From Ambrosia x helenae (taxonomy: Eukaryota > Streptophyta > Magnoliopsida > Asterales > Asteraceae), in assembly GCA_030844895.1 (NCBI GenBank), contig CM061227.1, positions 75,063,575 through 75,127,574 on the forward strand: a stretch of 64,000 nt of DNA. The letters are read 5' to 3'. Below the pieces are notes generated by a model. The model saw only the letters and a list, made by a program, of their open reading frames with translations. It ran no database searches and had not been told where the DNA came from. The translations under genes and the position numbers were made by a program. Of this stretch, positions 22,701-35,202 are shown one piece after another (position 1 is the first letter of the stretch; each line of letters opens with the position of its first letter).

Positions 22701-22904
22701 ATAATAATCAAACTCATATCTCAAGCCGGTGCAAGTTATGTTGTAGCATCTTTTTGATCATCTTCTTGTAATTACTTTCAAGTTTTTTAGAATCATTGAA
22801 GACAACTTTTCATTTGTTATCCTAGAGATAGCGGTCAACGATGAAGAAAACCTGATAGTGGATACCATGGATCAGAGAGATTGATTTCAAGCTAATCAAA
22901 CTCA

Positions 22905-23035
22905 TTGGTATATAGAGAGCAAACCGACGATCATTCAAAATTTAAAGTTACCGCTAACCTCTGTGCCATCATTGACTACAGCAAACCGATGATCTTCCTA
23001 CACGGCACTCCTAATGGGCCTCTCTTTATTTCACG
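22905..23035 (+). other. Exon-like coding segment, copy 3
   Basis: Open from MVYREQTDDHSKFKV through NLCAIIDYSKPMIFLHGTP to PLFISR, then CG|GTACG. It shares its frame with the copies at 11537 and 12587. The protein is not recognised. Confidence 0.45.
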
Positions 23036-25294
23036 GTACGATTTGTGTTTTTGTTACTTTATAAATAATAAGTTTTGTGTTTATCAAACCCTAACGTCTG
23101 AGCAATGATTTATTAAATCGTTTTACTAATTTCCGATTCTTGATAATAATAAATTATTATAATAATAAAACAAAGGAACTAAATTACAAATATAATAAAA
23201 AATTATAATAATAATAATGTAATATAGTCATTGTTAATGCTCAAAAAAGTCAACCTTTGTTGACTCATAGGAGTCTTGAAGACGAAATGAATTTTACAAG
23301 ATACTTGAAACAAGGTATGGATATGGAGAATAAATCTTTGACTGTACGTGGTTGATGATGTCAAGTTTAAGTCGTTGATTCATTTGGAAATCGAAAACGC
23401 CTATCGTCACTCTGTATAGAGAAGAAAATCAACAACCGGATGGTTGGTAGCTATAGGTAAGAACATTGTGGATGAGGATTGTTTATCTTCCCATTGATTT
23501 AAAGTATGTTGCCTTCATCGTTGACAGATATCTGGTCTTCAGAGTTTCCAACCCCTAATACATTCATCAAAGGATATTCATGTGAGAATGATTTCGTACA
23601 AGATTCCTATGCAAGCAAGTCATCTCATGTTTAATATTTAGTTCTCTCCGAACTTCAGCTTCCAAAATACGACGTCGTTGTAGCTCATATGTTATTATCT
23701 CTTCTCTTATTCTCTGTTTCTCTAGTTCTCGATGGATTATTGCTCTCATATCGACTCTCACAATTATTCACAATTTTATACATACAACACACCTTCATCG
23801 TTGACCGTACTGTTCTTCTTGATCTTGATCTTCACACTCGCTACGGTTTGCCTTCATCGTTGACCGATATCTCTCCGATAACAACCCTTATTTGATTATA
23901 CTCTTTTATGTATGAATAGTGACCCTCTGGCAAACCTACCTCTGTTTTGAATTTGTTGCTTCCATAGAGAAGTTATCAATCTCACTGTAATGATCAGGAA
24001 CATTCCAAATAACTGTATAATTTCAGCTCATGTTTAACTATTTTAGCAACTTCTAGAGAATGTAATGTCATGGATCCTTTGAAAGTGGATACCATGGATC
24101 AGAGAGATTTAAGCTAATCAAACTCATATCTCAAGCCGGTGCAAGTTATGAAATGACACATGCAGAATGATTTCGTACAAGATTTCTATGCAAGCAAGTC
24201 AAATTCAGTTGTTAGACCAACTTGAGATATGAGTTTGATTAGTTTGAATCTCTTTGATCCATGGTATCCTGTCTTCAAGGTGGACTTAAGCACCTGAACG
24301 GGAAGTTGAAATTTTGAATGATGTTCGTCGACTGCACCGAACACACTACAATTATTCACTATTTTATACATACAACACACCTTCATCGTTGACCGTACTG
24401 TTCTTCTTGATCTTGATCTTCACACTTGCTTTTGACAAAGGTCTGGCTGACCTGAAGTTCCTTTGCAACCAGGTAAAAAGGAACTAGGTTGCAAATATAA
24501 AAATCCATCACATCACGATTATACTCTTTATGTATGAATAGTGACCCTCTAAGTATGCGATGCATAGAAAAGCTTACGAGGTTAAACTTGGAGTTTGGTG
24601 AAATAAACTTGAAGAAATGATTTGGTGGATCAGCCATGGGTGTGGTATGCTCAAAGATTTAATTTAAAAATATTTTGTAAGGATTTATTTATAGATTCTT
24701 TGACTGTTAACTTACTTGTAGTAAATTGATAAGTTGGGGAGTAGTTGAGTAAGAATTAAATGAACCAAATAAATACAGATGGAATTTGGACCGTTTTTTT
24801 ACTTAAAAGCGGCTGGTTCTTTGATTGACCCGTTAGTCGTGACCGGTGACCCTCAAGCTAATCAAACTCCGGGCAACCCTTGTTTGATTATACTCGTGTA
24901 CAGCCTTTATCAGGTTCTTTTGGCCACAGGTACAGAAAGGTTATAAATGTTCATGTCGTTTCAGGTTGCCTTCATCGTTGACCGATATCTCTCCGATAAC
25001 AACCCTTGTTTGATTATGCTCTTTATGTATGAATAGTGACCCTCTGACAAAATCGCGTAATGATAGTCGTTTTCGGCGTCGTAAAGCGATCGTTACTGTA
25101 ATGATCAGAAACATTCCAAATAACTGTAATGATTGCTACGGTTAGTGGATACCATGGATCAGAGAGATTCATGTCGTTTTAGGTTGCCTTCATCGTTGAC
25201 CGATATCTCTCCGATAACAACTGAATTTTACTTTCTTGCCTGAAAAGTTGTACCGGTTATAGAGAGAAATGAACAGTCAGATCGAATGTTGATT

Positions 25295-25401
25295 GGTATA
25301 TAGAGAGAAAACCGACGATCATTCAAAATTTAAAGTTACCGCTAACCTCTGCGCCATCATCGACTACAGCAAACCGACGATCTTCCTCCACGGCACTCCT
25401 A
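25295..25401 (+). other. Exon-like coding segment, copy 4, truncated
   Basis: Same sequence as the other copies up to CACGGCACTCCTAGTGG, then unrelated DNA; the donor-like end is missing. Confidence 0.4.
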
Positions 25402-26040
25402 GTGGTTGGAAACTGTGATGACAAAGCTGGTGTGTGTTGAAACAAGGTATGGATATGGAGAACATGGATTGAGATGATTTCGATTTTCGTACAAAGATTC
25501 CATAAGTAAAAGTAAGTTGTTATCGGAGAGATAGCTCTCAACGATTAAGGCAACATACTTGAAATCAATGGGAAGGTAAACAATTCCTGCTCATCTTGAT
25601 GAATATCTTCATCAATCTCCTTGATCTACGCATAAGTGTGAGAGTTGATCCGACTGTTGATTTCTTTTTGCAACCGGTACAACGAACTCTGAAGGTTTGC
25701 GCGTCAGCGCCGATCCGATTGTTAAAAGTATCAAGACTATGAAATTAGTAAAACAACTTTTCAGTTGTTATCAGACGAGGACTTGCCTGTGTCTTGGAAA
25801 CACAAGGATGACAGATGACACACGAAGCTTTAGACTCCAACCGAATCCAAGTATTGCCGCATTTAATGAAATTTAACGTGCATACCGCATTCATTGACTT
25901 TACGTGGTTGATGATGTCAAGTTTAAGTCATTGACAATGATTAGGGTTATTACTTTGTTTTTTAACTTTCTATAATTATTAAATTAAAAAAAAAAAACCA
26001 ACTCAAAACATCAAAACAACTACCAAAATAAATTACCCCC

Positions 26041-26078
26041 TCGAAGCGCCTCGCTTAGGCCTAAGCGAGGCGCTTCGA
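26041..26078. repeat. Perfect 38 bp palindrome 1
   Basis: Zero-loop inverted repeat centred between 26059 and 26060 on AGGCCT; each arm contains GAAGCGCCTCGCTTAGG. It is very GC-rich inside AT-rich sequence. Confidence 0.95.
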
Positions 26079-26128
26079 ATTTAAAAATCAGCTTTTTCTG
26101 CCCCTCGTACTGACCTCCTCGAATTGAG

Positions 26129-26168
26129 CTCAAAGCGCCTCGCTTAGGCCTAAGCGAGGCGCTTTGAG
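26129..26168. repeat. Perfect 40 bp palindrome 2
   Basis: Same core as palindrome 1, but the arm reads CTCAAAGCGCCTCGCTTAGG. The outer base pair changed on both sides (G-C there, A-T here), so symmetry was kept. Confidence 0.95.
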
Positions 26169-26756
26169 GGGGTTAAAATAGAAGGTGGGGGGTTTAAATA
26201 TAACCACCCTTTTAAAATTTATGTTTCGTATTGATGTTCATCAAATTTATTTATCTTGCGTCAGTGATCTTGTTTTATCAAGTTTATTTATTTATTTATT
26301 TATTTGGTAATTCATATGTGCTTGGTTTAGATCTTACGATTTGTTTGAGTTTTTGTAGGTTCTAGGATTGTTCGGGTTTGATATAAACTGACCAAGAACA
26401 TGAAGAACACTTTAATTTTTATTAAAACTATTAGTTTTGATCTTATTTTAGTGTTTGAATTTGTGTTTTTGCAGATAAGGAAATCAAAATTTTAAGGAAA
26501 GGATGGAGAGGATTTGAAATTCAAATTAATCATCTCAATCAATTCCTAAATTTTAGGATCTCAACTTGTTGACCAAAAATTCAAGTTCTCAGACAACAGG
26601 TTCTCAAACTCATTAAGGAGTATCGAACACTTCAAGTTCTCGGTTACACAAACTAGAACTCGGTCACTAAGGTTCTCGGACACCATTGTTTCGTTCGGAC
26701 TTTGGACTTAATTAATTAAACAAATTGTTAATTAAATCTAAAATATATTAAAACAA

Positions 26757-29700
26757 ATGGCATTATTAAATAAAATGGAAGAAATGGATCATGAGGTGGG
26801 CAAAGCGAATCCCCCGCCTAAAATGATCAGTGTTGATAACTACTTTTGGTGGAGAGGACGGTTTGAGGAATGGGCTCGTTTTTACCAATTGAGAATGTGG
26901 ATTTGCATCTCAGACGGGTACATCCATCCATTTGAACAAGGAGAAGGCATGAGCGGGCAAAGACTGTTGAGTTTTAGTGAGATGAACGAAGAACATAAAC
27001 TGATGCACGAAGTTGAAAATAAAGCTAGAGCTGCCATAACCATGTGTTTGCCACAAGAAATTCTCCACACTTTCAGCAGAAACAGAACGGCAAAAGACTT
27101 ATGGGAGGCGTTGGAGAAACGGTACATGGGCAGTGCTGAAGTGCAAAAGAATGAGAAAGAGCTGCTGAAGAAGCAATTTGCAGTCTTCAAGCATTTTAAA
27201 GATGAGAGCTTAGAGGACATCATCACAAGATTCTATCATCTGCTCACTGAGTTGGGAAATCATGAGATGCAGTACACTGACAATGAGCTTAACGACAAGC
27301 TGCTGGATGCACTTCCTACAAAATGGGATGTGTATTCACTGATGATCAAAAACAGAACTGACTACGGTACTATGACTTTCGATACCATGGTAGGGAAGCT
27401 TAGAGCTTACAGTTTCAACATGATGAGTTGGGAAGCAGGATCTGAATAGGTACAGGATCCAGGGATTTATCACGGAAAGCCTGCAGCTAAAACCTTATCA
27501 AGCAGCAGCAGCGGTGTCTCGGCATTCTTCTCAGGTGACGCATCTGGTAGTATTATTCTTGATTCTGACGGTGAGTGTTGTTTTGTGTCAACATCAGGTG
27601 AATCTACTAAAGTCAAGGATATCCCTTCTAGCGGGAATGGAAAGAGTACAGGTGGATCGTTAACTGGAATAAGCAAGTCCATGCCGATGAGTGTTAAATC
27701 GGCCGAACAACAACTTGTAGTGTTATCTTCCTTCATTGCTTTGTACGAGAATTACATTCAAGGGAAGATCAACGATCCAACACTCTTTGATGATGATTAT
27801 GACCGGATTGATCCTGATGATCTGGAGGAGATGGATTTACAATGGAACTTGGCCATGCTCTAATGCAAGGCAAAGAAATACATGGAACGGACTGGAAGGA
27901 AACTCGTTGGTGGAAGAGCTGGCTTTGATAAGAGTAAGGTGAAGTGTTTCAATTGCCATTCCTTTGGCCACTTCGCTAGAGAATGCTCAAGACAAGGGTC
28001 AAACAACAATTCCAACACCACGCGACAGAGTTCTTCTGTTGCCCCACCTTCAAGTTCAAATAATTCAAGTTCCAGGGCCCTCCTGGTTGCTAAACCTGAC
28101 GGTAGATATGACTGGAGTTCTATGATAGATGGTGATCAGGCTCTTATGGCTGAGATAAAAGAAGATAGTGTGAAGTCAGAAGCATCTGATTCTGACAATG
28201 AGACCGTGTTTGATACGGTCAAGACTGAAGAACGTGTGACTGAAGCTGAATCAGTCAAAGCTGAAGATGACAAGATTGATGAAAATGCAGTGAAGTCTGA
28301 GGTAGCTGCTACTGAAAATTCTGAGGAAGTCGAGGAGATCATCAGAGACAACAAGTCGACTGAAGAGATTCTAAATCTGACAACAGTTACAAAAGGGATG
28401 TCAACAGCGGAGTTCATTGCATTCATGACTGAACTGGTCTCTGACGCCAAAAAGGTACACATTTCTTTATCTACTGTTGTTGATGCTTGCAAAAAATGTT
28501 TTGACTTTGTTGAGAAACTAGATTTCATAAATAAAGAACATGATAAGCAAGTAGATGAGAACAAACAACTCATAGTGCTCTTAGATGAGCAAAAGGAGTT
28601 AAATTTCGGCAACAAAAATAGAGAGTCTGGCCTTAAGAAAAAGCTAGAAAGCACCCAGAAAGATCTTAAGGAAGTTAATAGGCTACTCTGTATTAAAACT
28701 GGTGATTGTGAATTTCAATACAAGGGTCTAGTAGAAAAAGATGAAACCATTGTTAAAATGCAGCTAGAAATCTTAGAGAAACAAAAGACCATTACTGAGC
28801 TGCGAAAGAAACTAGATCAATGTAGGAGCACTAAGCACATGTAACATCAGATCATGACTTCCAAACTGAAACAGCTGAAAAACATGAGAATTCAGGTCTA
28901 GGTTATAATGTTGTTCCTCCTCCTTTCAATGTTAATTACTCATTTTTACGAAATGAAGAGGAAGTGTCTGAAGCCGTCTATGGCCCTCAGCCAGTAGACA
29001 CAAAAGAAACTGAGAAAGCATCTGAAGATGCTAGTAAGAAGGTTCAGCAGGATGTAGTTTCTGAACCAAAAGACCTCAAGCCTACTGTAGAGGTCGAAGT
29101 TGTGACTCAAACAACTGATGGGTTGGGAGGTAAAATCAAGAAGGTAAACGATAAAATCAAGAAGTTTTCCAGACTTAAGCGATCTGACAAGATTTATTCT
29201 GACTAAGATTTCCCGATTTCTAAAGTCAACCATGATTCCATTGAATCTGTTTTTGCGGAGGTTGAATCTCCTAAAGTTTCAAATGTCAAATCTGATGATA
29301 AAACGGATGCTAGTTCTGATACAGCTTCAACCAAATCTGAGACTGGTGAAGGATAAAACTCAAAGGGGCCACACAAAAAGCCCTTAGAGAAACGATCGTG
29401 CTTCAAATGTCACACATAAGGCCACGTGGCTAGTTGTTGTCCCCTCCAAAAAACAGGAGCACCTACAGACTCAGATAGGGGAAAGCAAAAGTCGCCTGTT
29501 AAGTCAGACGATAAGAATAAGATGAGCAATTCTCAAAAGAAAAATTTACAGAATAAATTAGAAAATGCTCAGAGTAGTGGTAGTAGGGATGGACCGAGCA
29601 ACAGTGATGCTCGTTTTAAAAGAAACCAACCTAAGTTTGTCCCTAGGCAGGTAAATACTAGGAATGCTGGCATATCTGGTGCTCCAGCTGCAAAACAGGC

Positions 29701-30082
29701 AAACCCTAGTCCCAGTAAGTACCAGCCGCCACACATGCAAAATAGTCACCAATCTCTAAACGGTGATAGAAAATTTTCAAGAACCAATAATAAAAGTTTT
29801 CATAATAACAACGACCACAGGGATAGAAGTTATTCGAATGGTCAACAGTTTTCAAGAAACAATAACAATAACGGATACTCCAACCGAGGGAGATATCCTC
29901 AAAGGTTTTCTCAGTCTCTAAATGGGAGACAGTATAACCAACCTAACCATTTTGAACAACAACAACGTGATAGTCCTCAACGATCCAACTCATCTAAACA
30001 ATGGGATAGATATTTGAAGGAATTTACGTTTGTAGAAAATGGTGTACCCAAGACCGTGATGGCTTGGGTTCCCCTAAACTAA
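26757..30082 (+). pseudogene. gag: Sirevirus gag, broken
   Basis: The start at ATG 26757 opens with MALLNKMEEMDHEVGKANPP, followed by the copia gag signature YFWWRGRFEEWARF (near 26842) and the capsid-like region to about 27440. In-frame stops lie at 27447 and 27861. The first CCHC knuckle CFNCHSFGHFAREC lies near 27945. A coiled-coil-rich stretch (28480-28840) ends at 28842. After a frameshift the same protein continues at 28850-30082 with stops at 29204, 29354 and in the second knuckle CFKCHT*GHVASCC (near 29401). A basic Asn/Gln/Ser/Arg-rich tail follows. Gag forms the particle and binds RNA. Length is large for copia, as in Sireviruses. Confidence 0.85.
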
Positions 30083-30113
30083 TTCCCTTTATTTGTGAGT
30101 GTAGGAGATGCTA

Positions 30114-30300
30114 AGGAGGATTATCACCTGGTGGTATGTTGATAGTGGCTGCTCTAGGAACATAACTGGGGAGTTGAAGTTGTTGATTGATTTTATTAAA
30201 ATTAAATGCGGTTAGGTTAACTTTGCGGGAGCCAAGGGTGGTCGAATTACTGGAAAAGGAAAGGTCACCAATGGCAAAATTACTTTGGACAAAGTAATTT
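30114..30300 (+). pseudogene. pol: Copia aspartic protease
   Basis: WYVDSGCSRNITGE carries the catalytic DSG with Asp at 30141. A TAG follows near 30210 inside the flap region (before VNFAGAKGGRITGKG), and TAA ends the frame at 30299. The next segment restarts in the overlapping frame as MSVSQICDKGH. Confidence 0.8.
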
Positions 30301-30301
30301 A

Positions 30302-31480
30302 ATGAGTGTTTCTCAGATTTGTGACAAAGGACATCCTGTCCATTTTACAAAGTCCGAAGCATTAGTGTTGAAACCGGGAGTAAAGATTTCTGAAGAATGG
30401 ATAATCATGAAGGCTCCAAGAAGAAATGATACGTACATCATGGACATGAGTGTTCAAGATGAAGCAAAAGAAGAGCCGACATGTTTATTATCAAAAGCAT
30501 CAGAGTCTGATTCGATGCTGTGGCACTGGAGAATGGCACACTTGCATTTCAGGAAGATGAACTACATCACAAAGCATGGCCTGGTGCAAGGAGTTCCTTT
30601 GAAAAGTTTTGGCATGGAGGATAAGTGTCTGCCGTGCAAGAAGGGCAAGCAGCATAAGAAGCCTCAAAAGCCAAAGACTAAGAATTCCCTTAACTCTCCT
30701 TTTTGATTTATTACATATGGATTTATTCGGTCCAGTAAATGTTAGGAGTTTAGGTGGAAAGTATTATTGTCTTGTGATCACAGATGATTATTCACGTTTT
30801 TCATGGTTGTTTTTCCTAGGTTCGAAGGATGAAACAGAGGAGACCTTGATGGACTTCTTCAATAAAGCTTAGAAAATCTTTGGATCCATAATAAAGAGAA
30901 TCAGAAGTGACAATGGCTTGGAGTTCAAGAATAGTTGTTTTTCCATTTTCTATATAAGAAAAGGGATTGAGCATCAATTCAGTGCGCCCTATGAGCCACA
31001 ACAAAACGGGGTTGCTGAAAGGAAGAACAAGACACTGATTGAAGCAGCAAGGACAATGCTCGCTGATTCTAAGCTACCTGTCATATTTTGGGAAGAAGCT
31101 GTGAATACAGCGTGTTATGTTTTGAATAGGGTGTTGACCGTCAAGAATCACAATAAAACGGGCTATGAACTCTTGAAGGGCAATAAGCCTAATCTTCATG
31201 GTTTTGAACCATTCGGGATGCCGTGCACTATCTTGAAAAATAGAAACCAACCAAAATTTGGTGACGTGGCTGACGAAGGATTTTTTCTTGGTTATGTGCC
31301 AGGTGCACCAAATAAAAGGGTTTTTAATAAAACAACGGGTCGTGTAGAAGTCGTTTTTAATGTTGACATAACTAGTTACACACCACAAGATACTGCACAT
31401 GCTACTGATCCCGACTGGCTCTTTGACTATGATTCTGTCTTTAAATCATTTAATGTTCCATATACCTTTAATGCAGACCC
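30302..31480 (+). pseudogene. pol: Copia GAG-pre-integrase and integrase
   Basis: The zinc-binding part shows LWHWRMAHLHFRKMN (the second His preserved) and CLPCKKGKQ near 30520-30655. A frameshift near 30690 leads into the core. Catalytic residues: Asp in MDLFGP (about 30720), Asp in RSDNGLEF (about 30908) and Glu in NGVAERKNKTL (about 31010). A stop at 30870 interrupts the core. The region then runs in one frame through ARTMLADSKLPVIFWEEAV and GYVPGAPNKRVFNKTTG. Integrase inserts the cDNA into the host genome. Confidence 0.87.
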
Positions 31481-33396
31481 AAATGAGGCAGATGAAGAAT
31501 TGATACTTGGAATGCCAGATGATGATGATGAAATATCACCAAGATTGATCATTCCAATCTCTGCAGATAAAAACAAGAATGATGCTGATTCAGGAACCTC
31601 CACTTCAAAAGACAAATCTCCTGTTGTCAATGAAACCGAAGAGGAAGAATTCCTTAATCCGTTCAATACCATAAACACTTTGGGGGAGATAGGTTCAAAT
31701 TTGGAGGATAATATACCGGTCGATGCTATTGCTCAGACTCGCACAAATAAAGATCATCCAATGGAGAATATCTTAGGAGATCTTAATGCGGGCGTAAGAA
31801 CAAGAAGTAGTATTTCTGAGTCGACGTGTTTATATGTCAGTATTAAAGATTCGGGAATCATCAATAAATGCCTTAAATGCTTCATCTCGCAAGTTGAACC
31901 GAAGAATCATCAAGTAGCACTTCGTGATAATGTGTGGGTGGAAGCTATGCAAGAGGAACTGGCACAATTCAGAAAGCTTAATGTTTGGGAGCTTGTCGAT
32001 TTACGCAAGGGTGCTCAAGAAATCGGTACAAAATGGGTGTTTAGAAATAAGACTGATGACAACGGAATAGTAGTGAGAAATAAGGCTCGCTTGGTAGTCA
32101 AAGGATTCAACCAACAAGAAGGGATTTATTTTAATGAAGTGTTTGCACCGGTGGCAAGGCTTGAAGCAATTCGACTATTTCTAGCCTTCTTCCTACAAGG
32201 GCTTTAAAGTTTATCAGCTAGACGTCAAAAGCGCCTTTCTGTATGGGAAAGTCCAGGAGCTGGTGTATGTCTCACAACCTCCAAGGTTTACTGATCCAGA
32301 TTATCCAGACCATGTCTACAAACTTGATAAGGCACTATATGGATTACATTAGGCACCAAGGGCATGGCATGAGACACTGTCAACTCATCTCTTAGAAAAT
32401 GGCTTTGAGAGAGGTAAAATAGACAGTACACTTTTCATAAAGAGAAATGGAGAAGATTTCTTACTGGTTTAGGTGTACGTTAATGACATCATCTTCGGAT
32501 CGCCTAACAAAGACATGTGTATTGACTTTGAGAAGGTTATGAAGAAGAAGTTCGAAATGAGCGCCATGGGGGAGCTGAAATTCTTTCTTGGTTTACATGT
32601 AGATCAGAAGGAAGATGGGATGTTCATACATCAGACTAAGTATGTACATGACCTTTTGACTCGTTTCAAGATGAATGAGTGTTCTACTTATGCTACTCCT
32701 CTTCCCATGAATCATGGACTTCATTTAGATGTAGATAGCGACAAAAACGTCGATCCAACTGAGTATCGCGCCATAATAGGTTCACTTATGTATCTAACTG
32801 CTTCTCGACCTGACATTATGTTTGCAGTTTGTCTGTGTGCCAGGTTTCAGACTAATCCAATGGAGTCACATATGATCGCTGTGAAACGGATTCTTAGATA
32901 CCTAAAGGGGAAACCCAAATTGGGGATCTGGTATCCAGCTGATGGCGAATTAGATCTTGTAGCATTTACAGATTCAGACTACGAAGGATGTAACCAGAAT
33001 CGGAAGTCTACTACTGGTAGATGTCAATTTTTAGGGGGAAGACTCGTTTCCTGACAGTGCAAAAAGCAGACTTCGGTGGCTGTTTCCACGTGTGAAGCAT
33101 AATATGTTGCTGCTGGTAGCTGTTGTTCACAGGATTTGTGGATACAACAACAGATGCGGGATTACGGTTTGAATTTCACTCATACTCCTATACTTATTGA
33201 TAATCAGGCCACCATTTCAATCACAGAAAATCCCAAAAACTTTCCCAAAACAAAACATATAGATATAAGGCATCATTTTATAAGGGATTTTTTTGAGAAA
33301 AAGATGATTTGTTTGAAAAAGGTTGATACTTTGGATAACCCAACTGATTTGTTCACAAAAGCTTTCGATAGAGCTCGGTTTGAACTGTTAGTGTAG
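31481..33396 (+). pseudogene. pol: Copia reverse transcriptase and RNase H
   Basis: An acidic linker (31480-31700) precedes the reverse transcriptase, with VWVEAMQEELAQF (about 31935), GTKWVFRNK and KARLVVKGF. A frameshift lies near 32205 and stops lie at about 32350 and 32471. The catalytic box reads VYVNDIIFGS (about 32473), where copia has YVDD, so one catalytic Asp is Asn. RNase H includes YRAIIGSLMYLTASRPDI, FTDSDYEGC and, after a Trp-to-stop change at about 33052, STCEA*YVAAGSCC. It ends with NPTDLFTKAFDRARFELLV (stop at 33394). The element could not copy itself. Confidence 0.87.
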
Positions 33397-33889
33397 CTGA
33401 ACGAGATGAGAAACCCAGAATAACTTTTCGTTTTCTCATAAGTGCTGAAGATTTTAGTTTTTAAGTTTTTAATTAGTTTTAACTTTGTTTTTATTTGCTT
33501 CTACTTGGTCTCGCAAAAAAAAAAAAAAAAACTATAGCAAATCTGGTACCTAATTGGAAATGATAGCACATTAGCTGTTGATTTTGTTACACTTAATAAA
33601 ATTGAGCAGAAAAATTAAAGCTAAGTGTGGCTACATCTTCATCATATGATGTACTGGTAGGCAATTGACACACGAATCCGGTCTGTTAATTGAAATAGAA
33701 ATCTTAATTACTGTTGATTCTGTGGGAAACATGTCAATGGCGTATGATTTTATAGTTTTAAATCTTGCGTTGATAGCGTGTTACAAAATTCCGAGGTTTC
33801 AGGTTTTTAAATTGTTAAATTTATCCAGGGATGATCTGACTGGTCTTTTGCTGCATCCAGATACATGCTGACCTAGACTTTGTCAGAAC

Positions 33890-34360
33890 ATCTTAAAAGG
33901 GCATACGAAAAATGCCAAACCCTCAAAGGCTAAAAGGCAATCACTCAAAAATGCCTAAAGTTGAAAATTCGTACCGCATAAAATGGTATTTGTCTTAACC
34001 CTGGTTGAGTACACGTTTGGTCACTTTGTTGCATCCAGAAATATGCAGTCCTGTACACCATCGTGTCTCGTGCCTTGTAAACAACATGGATAATGGCAAT
34101 TTACTCACCTGTTACGATGAACCTTTGTGCATGACTTGATCGCGGGGGTATGTCATGTCATGGGTAACATAGATGATTCAGTTTAATGCACTTAAATGCT
34201 AATATAGATTTGGAATCGTTAAGTGTTACATTGTTTATGTGGATACATAATACTGGTAATCGTCTTGGAATGCAGTATTACACATTAAGAAGTTATTAAG
34301 AACATTAACTCAGTGTGACGTCTCAATCTAGCTGATATGATCCTTTTAACCAGTGTCTGC
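33890..34360 (+). other. Conserved 3' non-coding block of Sireviruses
   Basis: Contains CTGATATGATCC near 34332 and a segment CTTGTAAACAACATGG...TATGTCATGTCATGGG (about 34075-34160). It matches, on the opposite strand, 50460-50940 and 22320-22700. Non-coding in all copies, lying between RNase H and the polypurine tracts. Confidence 0.6.
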
Positions 34361-34848
34361 TATAACAAAAAATAGAGTGTTTTTATGTTTGTACATAGTT
34401 TACTTGAATTGTCTTTACGTTCATTTATTTTACTTGTCAAAAAAAATCCAAAAAGATTTTATTTTGCTTCAGGATTTGACGCACGAAACACGGCTGTTCT
34501 GTGGTGGATCTGACTGTTTGGAAAATTTTGAAAGTTGTTTTTCTAAAACACTTAGAAAATTTTGCAAAACAACATATCTTTTGAAAGCTTCTGAATTTTA
34601 ACGGCAAAACAATTTTTGTCACAAGTGGTTTATATACTTTGTAAGTTTATATTTGTGATGATGGTTTACTTACAAGTTGGTTGAGTGTGACAGGTATTTT
34701 GATGATAATGATGGACGTGATGAGGTCTGAACCTCCTTTTGGACAAATTCATATGATTCAAGAAATTTTTTGAAGAAACAGAGACAAGAAGACAACAAAA
34801 CACTGAAGTTCTAAACAACAGTTGCTGATTTTAGAAGACTTAGCAGCT

Positions 34849-35202
34849 CCGGGGGAAAATATACATATAGGAAGAAATATTCTATGTTTCAGGGGGAGTA
34901 AAAAGACTTCAGATCGAGTAATGCATTCGTGTAGAGCTCAAGTGGAAGTTTTTACAATCCAAGCTTAATCTCAGGGGGAGTTACTTAATTCTCAAGAGAT
35001 GCTGAACATAAGAGAGTTGTTAAAGACTCAAGATCACAAGTTGAAGAAAAGAAGAGAAGTGATCTGCCAAGTTCTTCTAAATTACTTTGGTAGACAATCT
35101 CAAGATCAAGCTGTTGAAAATTAAAGACTTCAAGTGGAAGACAATTGAAGATACTTTGAGATTTGAAAAATAATCTTAAAGAGCATCTATCAAGGGGGAG
35201 TT
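34849..35202 (+). other. Multiple polypurine tracts
   Basis: Four purine runs: GGGGGAAAAT (34851), AGGGGGAGTA (34891), CAGGGGGAG (34972) and CAAGGGGGAGTT (35191), the last directly before the LTR. Repeated tracts upstream of the 3' LTR are a known Sirevirus hallmark. No ORF lies between them here. Confidence 0.8.

Larger units (their letters stand above)
22700..25900. repeat. Scrambled repeat mosaic, right part
   Basis: No gene is supported. Blocks shared with 9950-12960 include the GATACCATGGATCAGAGAGA block at about 22860, 24088 and 25147 (plus) and 24221-24269 (inverted). TTCATCGTTGACCGATATCT with CTCCGATAACAAC occurs at about 23850, 24970 and 25190, and GTACGTGGTTGATGATGTCA near 23345 recurs as TACGTGGTTGATGATGTCAA near 25900. 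Pieces are often cut in mid-unit. Confidence 0.68.

Noticed and set aside
26040..26170. Rho-independent terminator
   Set aside because: Plant nuclear context; the palindromes have no loop and no following T run.
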